In this document: in pieces, positions 1 to 12,438 of the stretch
How positions within the stretch are numbered: the stretch's first letter is position 1
Layout: each line of letters starts with the position of its first letter
Source: Cryptomeria japonica
Taxonomy: Eukaryota > Streptophyta > Pinopsida > Cupressales > Cupressaceae
DNA length: 64,000 nt
NCBI RefSeq assembly: GCF_030272615.1
Contig: NC_081411.1
Coordinates: 182,798,977-182,862,976, forward strand
Direction: 5' to 3'
Program-made: the position numbers and the translations under genes
The notes under the pieces: model-generated
What the model was told of the DNA's origin: nothing
Database searches by the model: none
What the model saw: the letters and a program-made list of their open reading frames with translations, nothing else

Positions 1-2680
1 GCAACATCTATATATGGATGTATTAAAAATTATGTAGGGCATGCCATTAGCAAGATATTGTCATCAATAATAGTAAGCTCTAGATCATATTCAATAATAA
101 GGACTTGTGTGCTTCAATTTTCAATGAAGTGAACTTATGGGAAAGCAAAACTAAATATGAACATGTAATAATTGATTTTCCTATGCCTAATAAAGACTTG
201 GTTGACATTAGACTTCAAAAAATTAATCCCTTATACCATGCAATCCATTCAAGGGTGACTTAAAAAGGTGGTAGATGGAATTTTAATTCATGAGAAGTTG
301 TGACCTAGAAAAGAGAGGATTTGAGGTAGTTTGCAGTAGTTCATATACAATTGAAGACTCTACATAGGTAGTGCATGGGTCAAGGAAAGTTTTCCAGCAT
401 TCAACCTCCAGTTGCACTAAATTTGAGTCTTATTTTGCATGATATCGGCTCAAATTCGACCAAAAGAAGAAAGTTCATGCAAAATAAAGATAAAAAGATG
501 GATTTATAGCAATTCTATATTAGTTAAAGCTTCGACATGCATACACCATGAATCAAGGAGCTTTTTTGGCCCACAAACAGTCAATTTGAAGCAATTTTGC
601 ATGAAATTTTGTATGCATTTTCTCTAAATTCAACATCAAGAGACTTTACATGTAGATTTTGAAGATGAAGACTAAATAAAAAACTCAACTATATTTAGTT
701 TTCGAAGGCACAATAGCTCAAATAAGATGTAAACAAGATGTAAATCTGAAACATGTAAACAATAGAACTAACTTTGGTAAAAATTAGAACTGCATATATT
801 CATCTCAAAATTTGAGGAAAATATTGTAAGGGGGTAGTTCCTTACAGTGTTACTGTGGCAAGGATCCTATGACCACTAGCTTTTTATTCTAGGTGATGAG
901 AGACAACTACTACTAGTACAATAATTGTGAGTTGGTTCTTGTATACCTAATGCACCAATAAACATTCTATTTTTTCTTGAACGAACATCCAAGAGGAGCA
1001 TAGAGCCATATAACTTCATGTAGATAATAAATGCTTGTTAATTATCTTTGAATGATTCCTTGAATACTATTTACCAATACTATGAAAGGACATTTAAAAA
1101 AAAATAGCATGTATAATGTTTACACTTTGCTAGATCTTATTCATTCCAATTAAATGACTATCTATTTTAAACAAAAAAATTTAATTTATAAGGGGAAAGT
1201 TTAAGAGAGAATTTCAAATCAGAACCAAGTGACTTGATAGCAGAAGGAAATTTTATGCACACACATAGAGGTGAAAAAAGTTGTCATGCTTTATTTTTAC
1301 AACAACTTTTCTTTTCTTTTCTTATAACTATTATAAAATGGTAGGAAAACCTTACCTATTCAAAGAAACGCCAAATTTGCCACTTTCAAAAAGCCCAACA
1401 AGCATGATAAAGGATCTACAATAAATAGACTAACTAGTAAATGCTTATTTATGAAAAGATTTCCAATACTTTATGCATCAAATGTAGATGATGCTTAACA
1501 ACGTTCCTTAAAGACTTCTAAGCTAAGAATTGATGGAAAATCAAGTTGTCTATCTTCAATAGTTGAAGTTGTGTCATCTGTGCTTTCTAGTTTGATGCTA
1601 CCAATATGATGCAACATGCCAATAAGAGAATTGACCAATGATAGTTTGCACACAGATAGGAAAAAGTAATTTGAAAAAGTTCATGACTTCATGATGTAAT
1701 GAATAAGTTTCATTGTTTACTAATAAATCTGTTTGTGTCTATTCTAATTTCCCACACTATAAACCATTTTTATCTAATATTCAATGCATATAATTTCAAA
1801 GTAATTTAGAATGTTTGAAATATTTATAACATGAAATATAGATGCATTTGTAACCTATTAATAAATACTTCTTTTATGAAAGGTTTCTAGTACTTGTGAA
1901 ATCACTTCTTATGCTTTTCAAAGCATTCATTTGTAACTATTCTGATTAATATGAAAAATAGGTTTTAAGGACCTAAAACCTTTAACATAGGAGAATATAA
2001 TAGTTCATCAAAAAGAATCTAGACCAACTAAGAACAACTTACAAGACGATTGGCAAAGAGGCCAGTTAACCAAAAGGTCAGCAAAAGAAAGGAACAACAA
2101 AGCAGAAAAACTAGGGAAAACACATCACAGCTATAAAGACTTAAGGAGATCCACCGCCTCATTGACCAGCTGGTCGTAGTTTTCCTCAATAGCTTTGAGT
2201 TCTTGCAGTTAGTTGTTTGGCTTCTTCTCCTTCTTTTTACCTCTGGTCCTTGTTCTAGGTCCTTGCACTTCTCCCCTACCTTCAAAATCAGGATCAATCT
2301 CTAGGGAGTCAGTCATTTGTAACTGTTACAAAGTAAATAAGCAAAAGTAAAAAGGGTTAGTTATCTTCATTGAATAAGAACATGTGATCTAGACGTTCAT
2401 GCCTCCTAATTTAACAATATAAGTGTGATGGCATATATGAATAAGAGGAACATCTACTATTGGTATGATTTGCAAGCAAATCAAGAAAACATAATTTGAA
2501 ATTCCTGCAAATTTAATTTGATATCATTTTGACCACATAGTAGTACACAAGGATGTTTCACCCTATGAAACTCATGGTTCATACTTTAATTTTTCACATC
2601 TATTGTCATGATTGATAATAAATGTGTGCAAACCCAATTTAATTTGTGATCTTCCCTTTCAATTTGTATTTTGTCCATAC
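1..2680. other. AT-rich intergenic DNA, no gene seen
   Basis: Both strands show only short open frames without recognisable domains. The longest, on minus at 2028-2297, has Lys/Arg-rich then hydrophobic low-complexity translation and matches no family I know. No LTR ends, tRNA or clear promoter were recognised. Confidence 0.6.
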
Positions 2681-2689
2681 CATTATGTA

Positions 2690-3100
2690 TATGTATACAT
2701 ATACATACATATTTACACATCTATATGCATCCATATGTATGTACACGCATATATGTACATATAAATACTCACAAACATATTTACACACATGCATGCATAT
2801 CCAAATTTGTATCTTTATAGTACTTCAAAAATTATATTTGCATATATATCCATGTACATAGATAAATATGTATGCATTCATATATCTATTATGTATGTGC
2901 ACACATACACATGCATATTTATGCACATGCATATGCATCCATATGTATGTGCACACATATGTATGTATAAATACTCACAAACATATTTACACACATGAAT
3001 GCATATCCAACTTTACATGAATATGCATACATAAATATATACAAAATTTGAAATGTGTATGTGTATATGCAACTATATGCATACATAATTTGTTGTTCTA
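2690..3100. repeat. CATA/TATA microsatellite with a ~207-bp tandem duplication
   Basis: The tract is built from degenerate CATA, TGTA and CATG tetramers. Superimposed on this, a longer block recurs: the text around 2723-2815 (ATATGCATCCATATGTATGT, then ATAAATACTCACAAACATAT) is repeated around 2931-3020, giving a period of about 207 bp. The open frames seen here on both strands are simply stop-poor tetranucleotide repeats and are not genes. Confidence 0.8.
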
Positions 3101-3699
3101 TACAAATCACTTTGACCAATCTATTAGTTCTATAGTAGAATTTATTTTTTATATATCCTGCGACATATAATTGATCTATATTTAATTAGAAGAATAAAAC
3201 TTATACATGGAAACAAGTAAGAACAAAATTTAACTATAAGAATTAAACTTATCCATTGAAAAAAAAAGAACAGACTATGAACTTATACATGGAAAAATAA
3301 GAATAAAATATGAATTCAAAATTAGAATTTTTTTTATGGGTCATTGCCTTAGTGAGGTATAAATTAACCTCACCTGCAATTAGTAATGACTTTTTCCTCA
3401 TTTGATGCATCTTTGGTTCATTTCCTCTACACATACAAAGAACACTCAAACACCAAACAAACAAATATTAAACGAAATAATCATTTTCATAAGTTTGGAT
3501 GTGGATTTTTCGTACTATCATAAGTTTGGATGAACTCTTGGTTAAGGCCAAGTTTCATCAAAATATGTATTGCGATGGAATCATGCCATATTTCAGCGAA
3601 AGGAGCTCATCGATAAAACAAGGGTTTTGATGAATGGGATAAACAACTTATCAAAGAAACATGTTCCATCGAAATGAAATGAAAGCAAGTTTTTCAGTC

Positions 3700-4013
3700 T
3701 AGAATTGGGGCATGAGGATGAAGTTCACACCAAAATTTTGGTGGATGAGTATTTAAACATGGAGAGAATGTATAAACATTGGAGACTCCAACCACACAGA
3801 CCAAAGACTGAAGGAGCTGTGACTTTGTTTGTGAGTATATGTCATATGTTTTAATAGACAAAAATATTTGCTCCACGGACCACTAATCTGAGGATAGGTT
3901 GCAGAATTAATAAAGAAAGGTTTAGAAATGCCTCAAAGAGATGTCACCTCATGGAATTCTATGATTGCAAGATATTCACAAAATGTATTTGTTTAAAAGG
4001 CTTAAGAAAATGC
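3700..4013 (+). pseudogene. PPR (pentatricopeptide repeat) gene fragment, PLS class
   Basis: This is a decayed piece of a pentatricopeptide-repeat gene, a family of organelle RNA-binding proteins. In one frame from 3925 the translation reads MPQRDVTSWNSMIARYSQN, then stops interrupt the expected 'FV-KA-E' continuation; this is the typical 'FD-MP-RDVVSWN-MIAGYAQNG' junction of plant PLS repeats. About 180 bp upstream another stretch reads LGHEDEVHTKILVDEY, the usual 'GKEVH' repeat start. Several stops lie between the two parts, and no start codon, further repeats or E/DYW tail were seen, so it cannot be functional. Family identity is firm because the motif is highly characteristic; the exact ends are not. 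A second PPR fragment lies 1.7 kb away on the opposite strand. Confidence 0.75.
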
Positions 4014-5713
4014 AATTGGTAGTGTAAACCCACACTCTGCAATTTTTTTTAGCATCCTCCCAACTTTTTCCAAATGAGAGCATTAGTAGTATTTTTCCAA
4101 AACAAAATAGTTCAATGTTTGAGCCTCTAAAAAATTTTCCACACCTCCCCTACCTAACAAAATTTTAAGATCTAAAACAGCCAGTAAACCACACCAATTC
4201 CCCTTTAGAACACAAAAAAAAGCAGTTTACATATGATTTCTATTTTTGACAAAAACAATTTTCCACCAAAGTTATAACACCACAAATACTATTGAAGTTC
4301 CATGATTTGACGTGGAGTTCCAATCTTGTTTTGATGTTCCATCATTCACCTCATGTTTTAAAACTTTTGAGTTTCTTGGATGTGACCTGGTTTTACCCAA
4401 AATCTCTATTGCTTTTGTTTTCTAATCTGTAGTACATTAACAAGTTGTAGATTAGAGATAAAGAAGTGTGTATTGCATCCAAAGTGTGAAAGCCATTGGT
4501 GACACAAAGCATAACTTATCTCATCATGAATAGAGGCTTGGTTTAAGTAGTATAATATAGGTAACTTGATAAAATTAGTAGCTCAAACATTTTAATACAT
4601 GGCTTATAGTTATTTTTCTATAATATCTCCTGCTTGTAATAGATTAAAAGTAAGGATTGCTTTGGTAGAAGTTATACTTGAATGAAAATGTTTAGGTTAG
4701 CTTAACCTACTGAGACTAAACCCTAATCTTGATGTTAATTTAATATATTAAATAGAAAATCGAAGGACAAGATGTCAGAAGAATACTTATCAAGCAAGCT
4801 ACAATCTCATTAAATTACAAACCTTGTATCTATCAGGGTAGTATGCCACAACAAGATTGTGATCTTTTCATTTCAGTTATGTTTTCTCTAACCAATTTAT
4901 TTTATTATGGCATTTTTAATTGACTTGAAGATTTTCTAATTGATCAAAATATTTTGAACATTTATTAGAAAATATGAAATATCCTAATTGCCCACTATCA
5001 TTCCTACTCTTCTTGAGCACTAACTATAGCCCGTGCAAACCTCATTAGTGTGAGGATTTTAGGGAAATCTATTTTCCTAGCTTATCTAAACAGGTACCCT
5101 CAATCCATTGTAGTCATTTGTTCAATCAACATGAATTATGGAACCTTATTTATTGAGATCTTCATTGTAAGAAATTTTGTTCTTTAGGAGCAATGCTACC
5201 TTGTCATCTTTTTCTTGCTTGTTCATCTCAGAAATTATTGATCTAGTTGAGCTTGAAACCAGAGCTATATGTATCAACCAACATTTATATTTTTCCATGC
5301 TTTGGTCTTGTCTGGCAAGGTAATATATATGTTTTGAAGTTCCATTGAGTGATGATTTTTCTACGTGTCAGTTAAGAACTCCATTGAAGGGTTGTACAAG
5401 ACAAACTCCAATTTATTAGAATCTCATTCTCAGGGCTTCATAAATTCTTGACATCAATTTTAGTTCTACGATTCTAAGCCCTTATATGAATTATGTCATC
5501 CCTCAATGATCAAAATTGAGTTGGAATTCAAAAACTTCACTGGTCCTTATAGGTTTTATTCCACTATATTTAAAGGGAAAGCATTCGCAATGCAGCATTG
5601 GTGTGTTTCTTGTTAGAGTGTCATTTATAGTTGGTAGTGCATTTTCCACAGATTTTGAGAAATTATAAAATCTCAGATCAATCTGTAGAAACTAGAATGC
5701 AATTTTTCAATTT
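4014..5713. other. AT-rich spacer between PPR fragments
   Basis: There is no open frame of note and no recognisable transposon terminus. The interval could hold further eroded PPR sequence, but I could not read any. Confidence 0.5.
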
Positions 5714-5995
5714 TCATGGAGGTATATCAGCTAAGATTTTGAAAGTCCTAGACATGCAATAGTGATATCTTATTCTAGAGCCCCTAGTTTGCATAAGAAG
5801 ACCTTTTTTTTGAGTTATTTTCCCAAACAATTCGTGTGCCCTATTTATGCTCCCATATTTTGCATAGATATGGCAATTGCAAGTATGGTAATTGCAACCA
5901 CAACATTTAACAAAAATCCCATTTCCATTACATTTATGATTTTGATGTATATCCATACCCTGTTCTAACTGAATGATATTGAGAGGTTGCCTCCT
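5714..5995 (-). pseudogene. PPR gene fragment, PLS class
   Basis: Read on minus, the frame gives QLEQGMDIHQ, then a decayed stretch ending HIYAKYGSINRAHELFGKI. This matches the standard PLS sequence of 'LEQGMEIH', about 25 residues, then 'MYAKCGSIEKARELFDKM'. The spacing between the two motifs is right for one repeat, so it was once a real coding exon of an organelle RNA-binding PPR protein. The following 'RDVVSWNAMI' block is not conserved: the downstream residues are frameshifted and the frame closes at 5714. It has no start Met at a plausible place and is under 100 codons, whereas intact PLS genes have 400-900. It is a relic, possibly from the same parent gene as the plus-strand fragment 1.7 kb away. 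Confidence 0.75.
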
Positions 5996-8951
5996 TGTTC
6001 TCTACTTTACCATCTAAAATTTTCCCTTTGTTTTCTTGGTTTGATTTTTCTTCTGTAACAGCCTATGCCTTCAACTAAAAAAAATTACTCACCTACAAAT
6101 AATGTCTCTCAACTCTCTCCCAAACACTATAACCCCACCAAATTCCAACATTGTTGTATGCAAAGATATTATTCAGCTGTTGTGCTAAATTGAGTCTTTG
6201 TGTACTGAGAATAAATGTTGAAGCCATATCATGAAGCCCAAGCTCGAAATATAAATCCTTTGTAGATCTTTCATACACTACTACTCAATCAACATAGACA
6301 AGGAAAAAACACTTTAGTATCAATTCTAAACTTGCTTAATGCTACTTTATTGTTCTTATCTATAGTCATTTCTCTCCAACATGCTTTTAGTAATCTTGTT
6401 TGCTTATATTACCAGGTATGTAATCAAAGTATATTTTCCCTGTCATGCTTATCATTGTTAACTCTCTTGTTGTCATAATTTTGGTAAAGTCCTCATATTA
6501 TTAATTTTGTAGGTTTGTGGATGGCAACCTGATTTAGAAAAGGATAAGGACATACTAAACATTAGCAACTCTTATTCATGTTCTACCATGAATTTGGGGC
6601 TCTTACCACTATACTATTTTTGTCACCAAGATGTACAACATAGTTCATTGTAAAAAAATGTTGAGAACAAGAACTTTCATTTTAAATTCAACGAAAATGT
6701 GTTAACAATCTAGATAAATTGATTAGATGCATATTCAATATTTTATTTTGTTAAAGTGTGCATTGTCTAGATTGTATATGGTTTAACCTTGTGTTGTTTT
6801 TATGAAATGACTAGAAAGTTCTAATTGGTGCTAATACTATTTTGCTTCTTTGAAATTTGTCAACAACAACAGCAAATAACTAAACAACCTTCCTACCTCA
6901 CCTTAGCAGGAACTTCATTGCTCTACAGCTCTTGTTTCTAAGGTGATGGATAACTGATATTTATGATAAGATCAAGGATTAGATAAACTTGTGCACAAAG
7001 CTAGCCAAATTGAGCATTAGGACAATGAATTAAGACAATACCAAAATTGAGTATAATGAAGGTTAAAAAGATTAAAAAAAATTCACTAAGAAATAAAGCA
7101 CAAAGTTCCATTATGTATTAAGATATCTTTGAATGATTTAGAAAATGGGGAGTGTTATGCCTTATTGGTGAAGAAAATGGAAAGAATGACCTCTATCAAG
7201 AATTTACATAAGGATGTTGAAGTAGTTGATTCATGAGTATATCATCTCACAAATTTTCTATGAGGGGCCTTGGACACTTATTGGAAAATCTATTTGGGAA
7301 AAAAATTATAAGCCTACAGTATCAGTCTTTTCAAAATTAAATGTTAAACCAACCAAAACAAAATGAAGTTAGACAAACGTGAGTTGGGATTAATAAATCA
7401 TAAAGTAATTGAGAAGGTGTCAAATGTTTAGATCTACTTGGTAGTAGAAGCTTCCCAATGATATATGTTCTACTATAATTGATGCATGGTGATTGTAAAT
7501 TATTCTAATAATGGTTCTTCTAATTCTATCCTCAATTTATGAATGTGAATATACAAGAAATCTTATCTTCAATGGCACAATTGTCCGGTATTGGTTGTAG
7601 TTTTGTATGTTTCTATCATAGACTTCAATAAAATGCACACCTACAAAGATATTTTCTTATGGGACATGATGATGCTAAGAAGTACCTTATGGAGATTGAT
7701 GTAAATTGAATCCTTTTTGTCATTGTACCTTGTCAAAGTTATTATTTTTATTTGTAGTATCTATCAATAATGATACAAACCTTAGGTTCCTACTTGATGA
7801 CTCCTTTTAAGTGACCCACAAGATAATCCAATGACTTATCCTAGGTGATCAGCTTGAATTATTAGAGTACATGCTAATTTTCAACAACCAGTTTCTTTGA
7901 ATATGTCAACATGGGAAAGTAGGAAAAGAGATTTGAATTTGGAGGATAGGATGCATCAAGATTTTGTGTAGTTGACATAATCACATCCAGTCTAGGATGT
8001 AAAATGGTTGAAGTAAGAATGGGTTCAAACATTTTTTCATTGGGGAAGATCAAGGATTAGCTAACATTAGGATTTGGTTATGTGCGTGATAACTCAAATT
8101 GAGTATCAAGATAGTACATTAATATTTATGACAAGGCCCAAAGAGAGTGCAAAATAAGTAGTGTAAAGGGAAAAGTATGCACTTTTATTATATACATTAT
8201 GGTTGTATGTCTAAATAATAATTGACTCTTGAAGCCCTTGTTTGCAAGTCAAAAGACATCATTTATAGGTCCAAGTGTTTTTCCTAATTTTTCTTGCCAA
8301 TCGAAGTTGTACAAGTGTAATGGTCTTTCCATTTATGAGCTTATTTACCATGAATTGAATAATACTTTTGTTTTCAATGCAATTGGAGAAGTTCTCTTAA
8401 ACCAATTACAAACCTTCTTTGATTTGTGAAGTGTCGAACAATTAATTGGAACTTAAAAAACTTTTCCATCTTTTCACAGGCTTGTCTTTCTTAATCTTGT
8501 AAATTTAGTAGATAGGCTAAAATGGACCTAGAAAAGGTACATGGCATCGTAGTTTCATAAACTCCCAACAATATGACAAAGTTGGGTGCTTTCATTGCTT
8601 GTCTATTTTATGTCAAAATAGTTTATTTGAAATTGCCAAGTGTGATATTATTCTAGCAAATTTGCAAATGTAAGTCTTAAAAAGGTTTCTTATATAATTA
8701 TAGTTAGCAGAGTTTAAGTATTGCTAATATACCCAAAGACTCATTTATTGCATACAAGAACTCTGCAATTTTCTTTCAAACTACCTAAATTTACATGAAA
8801 AAATTATATATAGAGAGAGAGAGAAAGAAATTGTTCTAACAAATGTTCACATCTATGTTTTTCTCTGAAATTGACCAAAAATTAAACCATCTTAAAGGAT
8901 AAATAAATGAAAGTTTACTTAAAAACAGAGTAAAAATGATTGGTGAATGAC
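5996..8951. other. Non-coding AT-rich DNA up to the retrotransposon array
   Basis: No family could be recognised. There is a short GA-rich simple repeat near 8808-8832. The open frame at 8229-8429 on plus has no motif. The right end, 8952-8959, carries eight bases identical to the primer-binding side of the family-1 element; this is described with LTR A. Confidence 0.55.
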
Positions 8952-10007
8952 ATATCAATTGTTGGAAACAACAATGAAAGAAAACTGAGAGTGGGGTGAA
9001 TCTGATGGTATGATGAAAGAACAAGGATATGTTCAACTATTGATAAGGGGGGGGTGAATAAGTAGACAGAAAAACTGATAAAACTTCACCAATCTCAAAA
9101 TTAATCTCTCAAAGTAGACTTAGAACTATCAATGAAATTGTTAGGTTGCATAACTAATGGGCCCTCTCCCGTATCCTCTTGGAATTTGGTTCACCATAAA
9201 TCTTTGGTGTGATCAAGAGAGAATCCATACTAACCAGCAACAAAATAAAAGAACGAAATGTTGCACCAAAGAAAGAGAAGAAAGCCCAGCAACAAAGCCA
9301 GAGAGAAAAATGTTGTGCCAATGAAAGGAAATAGCCGACCCACAACAAGGAAACAACAAAACAAGACATGATTTTTTTATAAATCTTATACCTATTTTAT
9401 TTTAAAATATAATATTAATATAGATTTGAGAATGATTTCAATGGGATATTGTCCATTGTTGGAAAAAAATTTAGGATGGCAACTAGCTATTAATTTTGTA
9501 TGGGAATCCTCTTCATAGGTATGGACTCAATAGCGAGATTCTCACGAAATATGAAATGTTAGAAATTCAACAGAGACATCCAAAAGACGGTAGACCCATT
9601 TTAAACCATTCCATTGTATCTTATTGAGATGGAGTTAAAATGATGGCATGTTCATGCTAAACTACCTTTAGAATGGCCACAATGAAAGAAAATGAAAATT
9701 TTGTTGGCAAGTGAAAACATAGTGCTCAGTAATGGTTATAAATATTACAAATACAAACCTTACAATATGTAAAATATTCACATACCAGAACAGGTCATTT
9801 TTTAATTTTTAGGATTATATTTGCAGAGCATACAAAAGACTGAAAAATGTAATACAAACACTGAACTCACAAGCCACAACCATCCAAAAAATAATCTGAT
9901 TCTTTTGGTTCTTAAGGTTAAGATCATTTTATTATCTTAGAATCCTTTCTCTTTCCTAAGCTCCTTCCAATCTCAAAACCTCATCTAATTGTTTTGCAAT
10001 CTTTTCT

Positions 10008-10450
10008 TTTGCCGTGCAAGCACGTCTTCATTTTGAGAGAGGGCATCATCTCTCTGTTTTTGTAGAGCATTTATTTTCTTGGCTTCGAATCTCAAAAACT
10101 CTTCTGTAAGTATCTTTGGCTGTCTTATGACACTGAGTTTTGATATTTTGACTAAGTCTTTTTCTAAGTTTTGGTTTTTGAAAAGTTTTGATATTTTTTT
10201 TGTGGTTTTATAATTTGTTGGGATTTGTTGAATTTAAAACAGAAACTATTACCAGTGCTGAAAAGAACTTTAGTATTTTACTGTTAACAACCAGACTACA
10301 GTAACCCAACTTCAGTACTAGATAATCTTTTAGATGCTGATTTTATTCGAATTACAAGAAAAACAGAAGGAACCCGTACCAGGAAATTCAATGCTGACTT
10401 TATGAAGGTTTTACAATTAATTTGTTGCTGAACTGGGCAAGATGACTCTT
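10008..10450 (-). pseudogene. Coding-like coiled-coil segment inside LTR A
   Basis: On minus a frame reads AKKINALQKQRDDALSQN and continues with Asn/Asp/Leu/Lys-rich residues, then appears to shift frame into a Lys/Gln/Glu/Leu-rich stretch ending near 9890. Upstream, toward 10200, the same frame gives a Lys/Ser-rich segment. The heptad-like hydrophobic spacing suggests a coiled coil. Equivalent text is present in LTR B (about 20030-20180) and LTR C (28262-28571), with different stops in each. This is not a known LTR function, and it may be a captured host-gene fragment. I cannot name the parent gene. It is disrupted in every copy. Confidence 0.4.
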
Positions 10451-10562
10451 GCTGATGATATTTTTGATCTGAGTGTTGTTATTGCTAAAAAGCCTCTCTT
10501 CTGGGCACTAAACTACCTCCTTAGCCTCCCACGTCCAATCTTGGTGTTGTACGGCTGCCGTG

Positions 10563-10571
10563 GAGGGGGAA
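10563..10571 (+). repeat. Left 9-bp target site duplication of the foldback element
   Basis: The sequence is GAGGGGGAA. The same nine bases flank the right end at 12430-12438. The uninterrupted LTR B and LTR C both read GAGGGTGAA here, so the empty site is known. Confidence 0.88.
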
Positions 10572-12429
10572 GGCAATGGCTACGCAGGGGACAAAAAGCC
10601 CCCCCCCATGCCATGCCATGCCTTCCCTGCCCCCATGCCATGACCCAGTCCAATCAAACTGTCGCGTCAGAAGTTCTGCCCCAAAAATTAGTACTGTCCT
10701 GTCATGTCCATTTATTTTAATATGTTATTAATTTATTATATATATATTTAAAAATTACAATAAGTAATATAATAAATTAATAGTTGATTATATATTTAGA
10801 CTTTTTAATAATAAGTTATATGTTTTTTTGTTTTTTTTAATTTCTATTTATTTTAATAGAAATCATATTATAATATTTATAATATGTAATTGATGATTTT
10901 AAGATATATGTATTATATAGAAATTTTAATAATATTATTTTTTAATTATTTACATACATATAAATAGGTAAATAATAGTTATTTTTAACTGAAATATTTT
11001 TAACTAAGTTATACATATTTAAGTTAAAAAATATTATCAAATTTACTAAAACTTAAAAAAAAAAGTAATTAACTAAATTTTTTAGGTTAAAATATTATAG
11101 TAAAGTAATTAAGTTACACATATTTAAGGCAAAAAATATCAAGTAAAAATATGTGTAACTAATATACAAATTTAACATATATATTAAAAAAATAAATTAC
11201 TATAACTTAATAATAAAATTAAAATATGTGTAAGGAATTTAAAATTTTAACATCCATAATATATAACTAATTAAATGATTTTAACATATGTAAGTTAAAA
11301 TTAATGATTAGTTACACATATTTAAGTTAAAAAAAAAAATCAAAAAATTAACTAAAAGTAAAAAAAAAAGTAACTAAATTACTTAGTTAAAAATATTTAC
11401 TTAGTTACTTTTATTTTTAACTTAATTAAATATTTAACTTAGTTAATATGTGTAACTTAGTTACTTTTATTTTTAACTTAGTTAATATGTGTAACTTAGT
11501 TACTTACTTACATATTTTTAACTAAGTAACTTAGTTACTTTTATTTTTACTTTTAGTTAATTTTTTGATTTTTTTTTTAACTTAAATATGTGTAACTAAT
11601 CATTAATTTTAACATATCACTTAATTAGTTATATATTATGGATGTTAAAATTTTACATTACTTACACATATTTTAATTTTATTTTTAGGTTATATTAATA
11701 TTTGTTTTTAATATATATGTTAAATTTGTATATTAGTTACACATATTTTTACTTTTATTTTTAAACGAAAAAATATCAAAAATAAGTGAAGTTAATATTT
11801 TTATCTTAAATATTTTTAGCTAAGTAGCTTAGTTACTTTTATTTTTACTTTTAGTAAAAATTTTTTGATATTTTTTAACTTAAATATGTGTAACTTAATT
11901 ACTTTACTATAATATTTTTCACTAAGAAACTTAGTTAATTACTTTTATTTTTTAGTTTTAGTAAATTTGATAATATTTTTTAACTTAAATATGTATAACT
12001 TAGTTAAAAATATTTCAGTTAAAAATAAACTATTATTTACCTATTTATATGTATGTAAATAATTAAAAAATAATATTATTAAAATTTCTATATAATACAT
12101 ATATCTTAAAATCATCAAGTACATATTATAAATATTATAATATGATTTTTATTAAAATAAATAGAAATAAAAATAAACAAAAACATATAACTTATTATTA
12201 AAAAATCTAAATATATAATCAACTATTAATTTATTATATTACTTATTGTAACTTTTAAATATATATAAAATAAATTAATAACATATTAAAATAAATGAAC
12301 GCTGCAGGACGGTACTAATCTTGGGGGCAGAAGTTCTGACGCGACAGTTTGATTGGACTGGCGTTATGGCATGGGGGCAGGGAAGGCATGGCATGGGGGG
12401 GCCGTTTTGTCCCCTGCGTAGCCATTACC
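10572..12429. mobile_element. Giant foldback (Mutator-like, non-autonomous) element
   Basis: This 1858-bp insertion in LTR A is almost one palindrome. The left end GGCAATGGCTACGCAGGGGA is mirrored at the right end, which reads GGTAATGGCTACGCAGGGGA on minus. The inverted arms run inward for about 800 bp or more each, around a centre near 11450, with a small loop of direct repeats. The outer 130 bp are GC-rich with CCATG repeats and preserved CpGs; the core is strongly AT-rich, built from ACTTAGTTA and ATATGTGTAAC units. There is no transposase, so it would need one in trans. A 9-bp target duplication with long terminal inverted repeats is the signature of the Mutator (MULE) superfamily, though assignment from structure alone is an inference. 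Transcripts would fold into a long hairpin. Confidence 0.88.
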
Positions 12430-12438
12430 GAGGGGGAA
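12430..12438 (+). repeat. Right 9-bp target site duplication of the foldback element
   Basis: GAGGGGGAA, identical to 10563-10571. LTR sequence resumes directly after it (AATAGACTGAGTGACC), colinear with LTR B and LTR C. Confidence 0.88.

Noticed and set aside
2690..3100. CRISPR-like or telomeric array
   Set aside because: Units are degenerate tetranucleotides with no regular spacers and no telomere motif; the setting is a plant nuclear genome.
2646..3119. Open frames of 66-71 codons on both strands
   Set aside because: They are translations of a CATA/TATA microsatellite (Tyr/Thr/His/Cys-rich on both strands), not genes.
8955..8959. 5-bp target duplication for the array
   Set aside because: TCAAT next to LTR A has no partner at the other end of the array or at 42088; the bases are better explained as a PBS remnant.
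9154..9369. 71-codon hydrophobic minus-strand frame, also at 27412-27627
   Set aside because: It is conserved only because LTRs A and C are near-identical there; it is broken in B and D and shows no domain.
10442..10720. 92-codon plus-strand frame
   Set aside because: It spans the junction of the LTR with the foldback element; its Pro/Cys/His-rich half is just the CCATG-repeat terminus.
10572..12429. Possible LTR pair or satellite
   Set aside because: The arms are inverted, not direct, and precise 9-bp target duplications flank the unit, so a DNA-transposon type foldback fits better.
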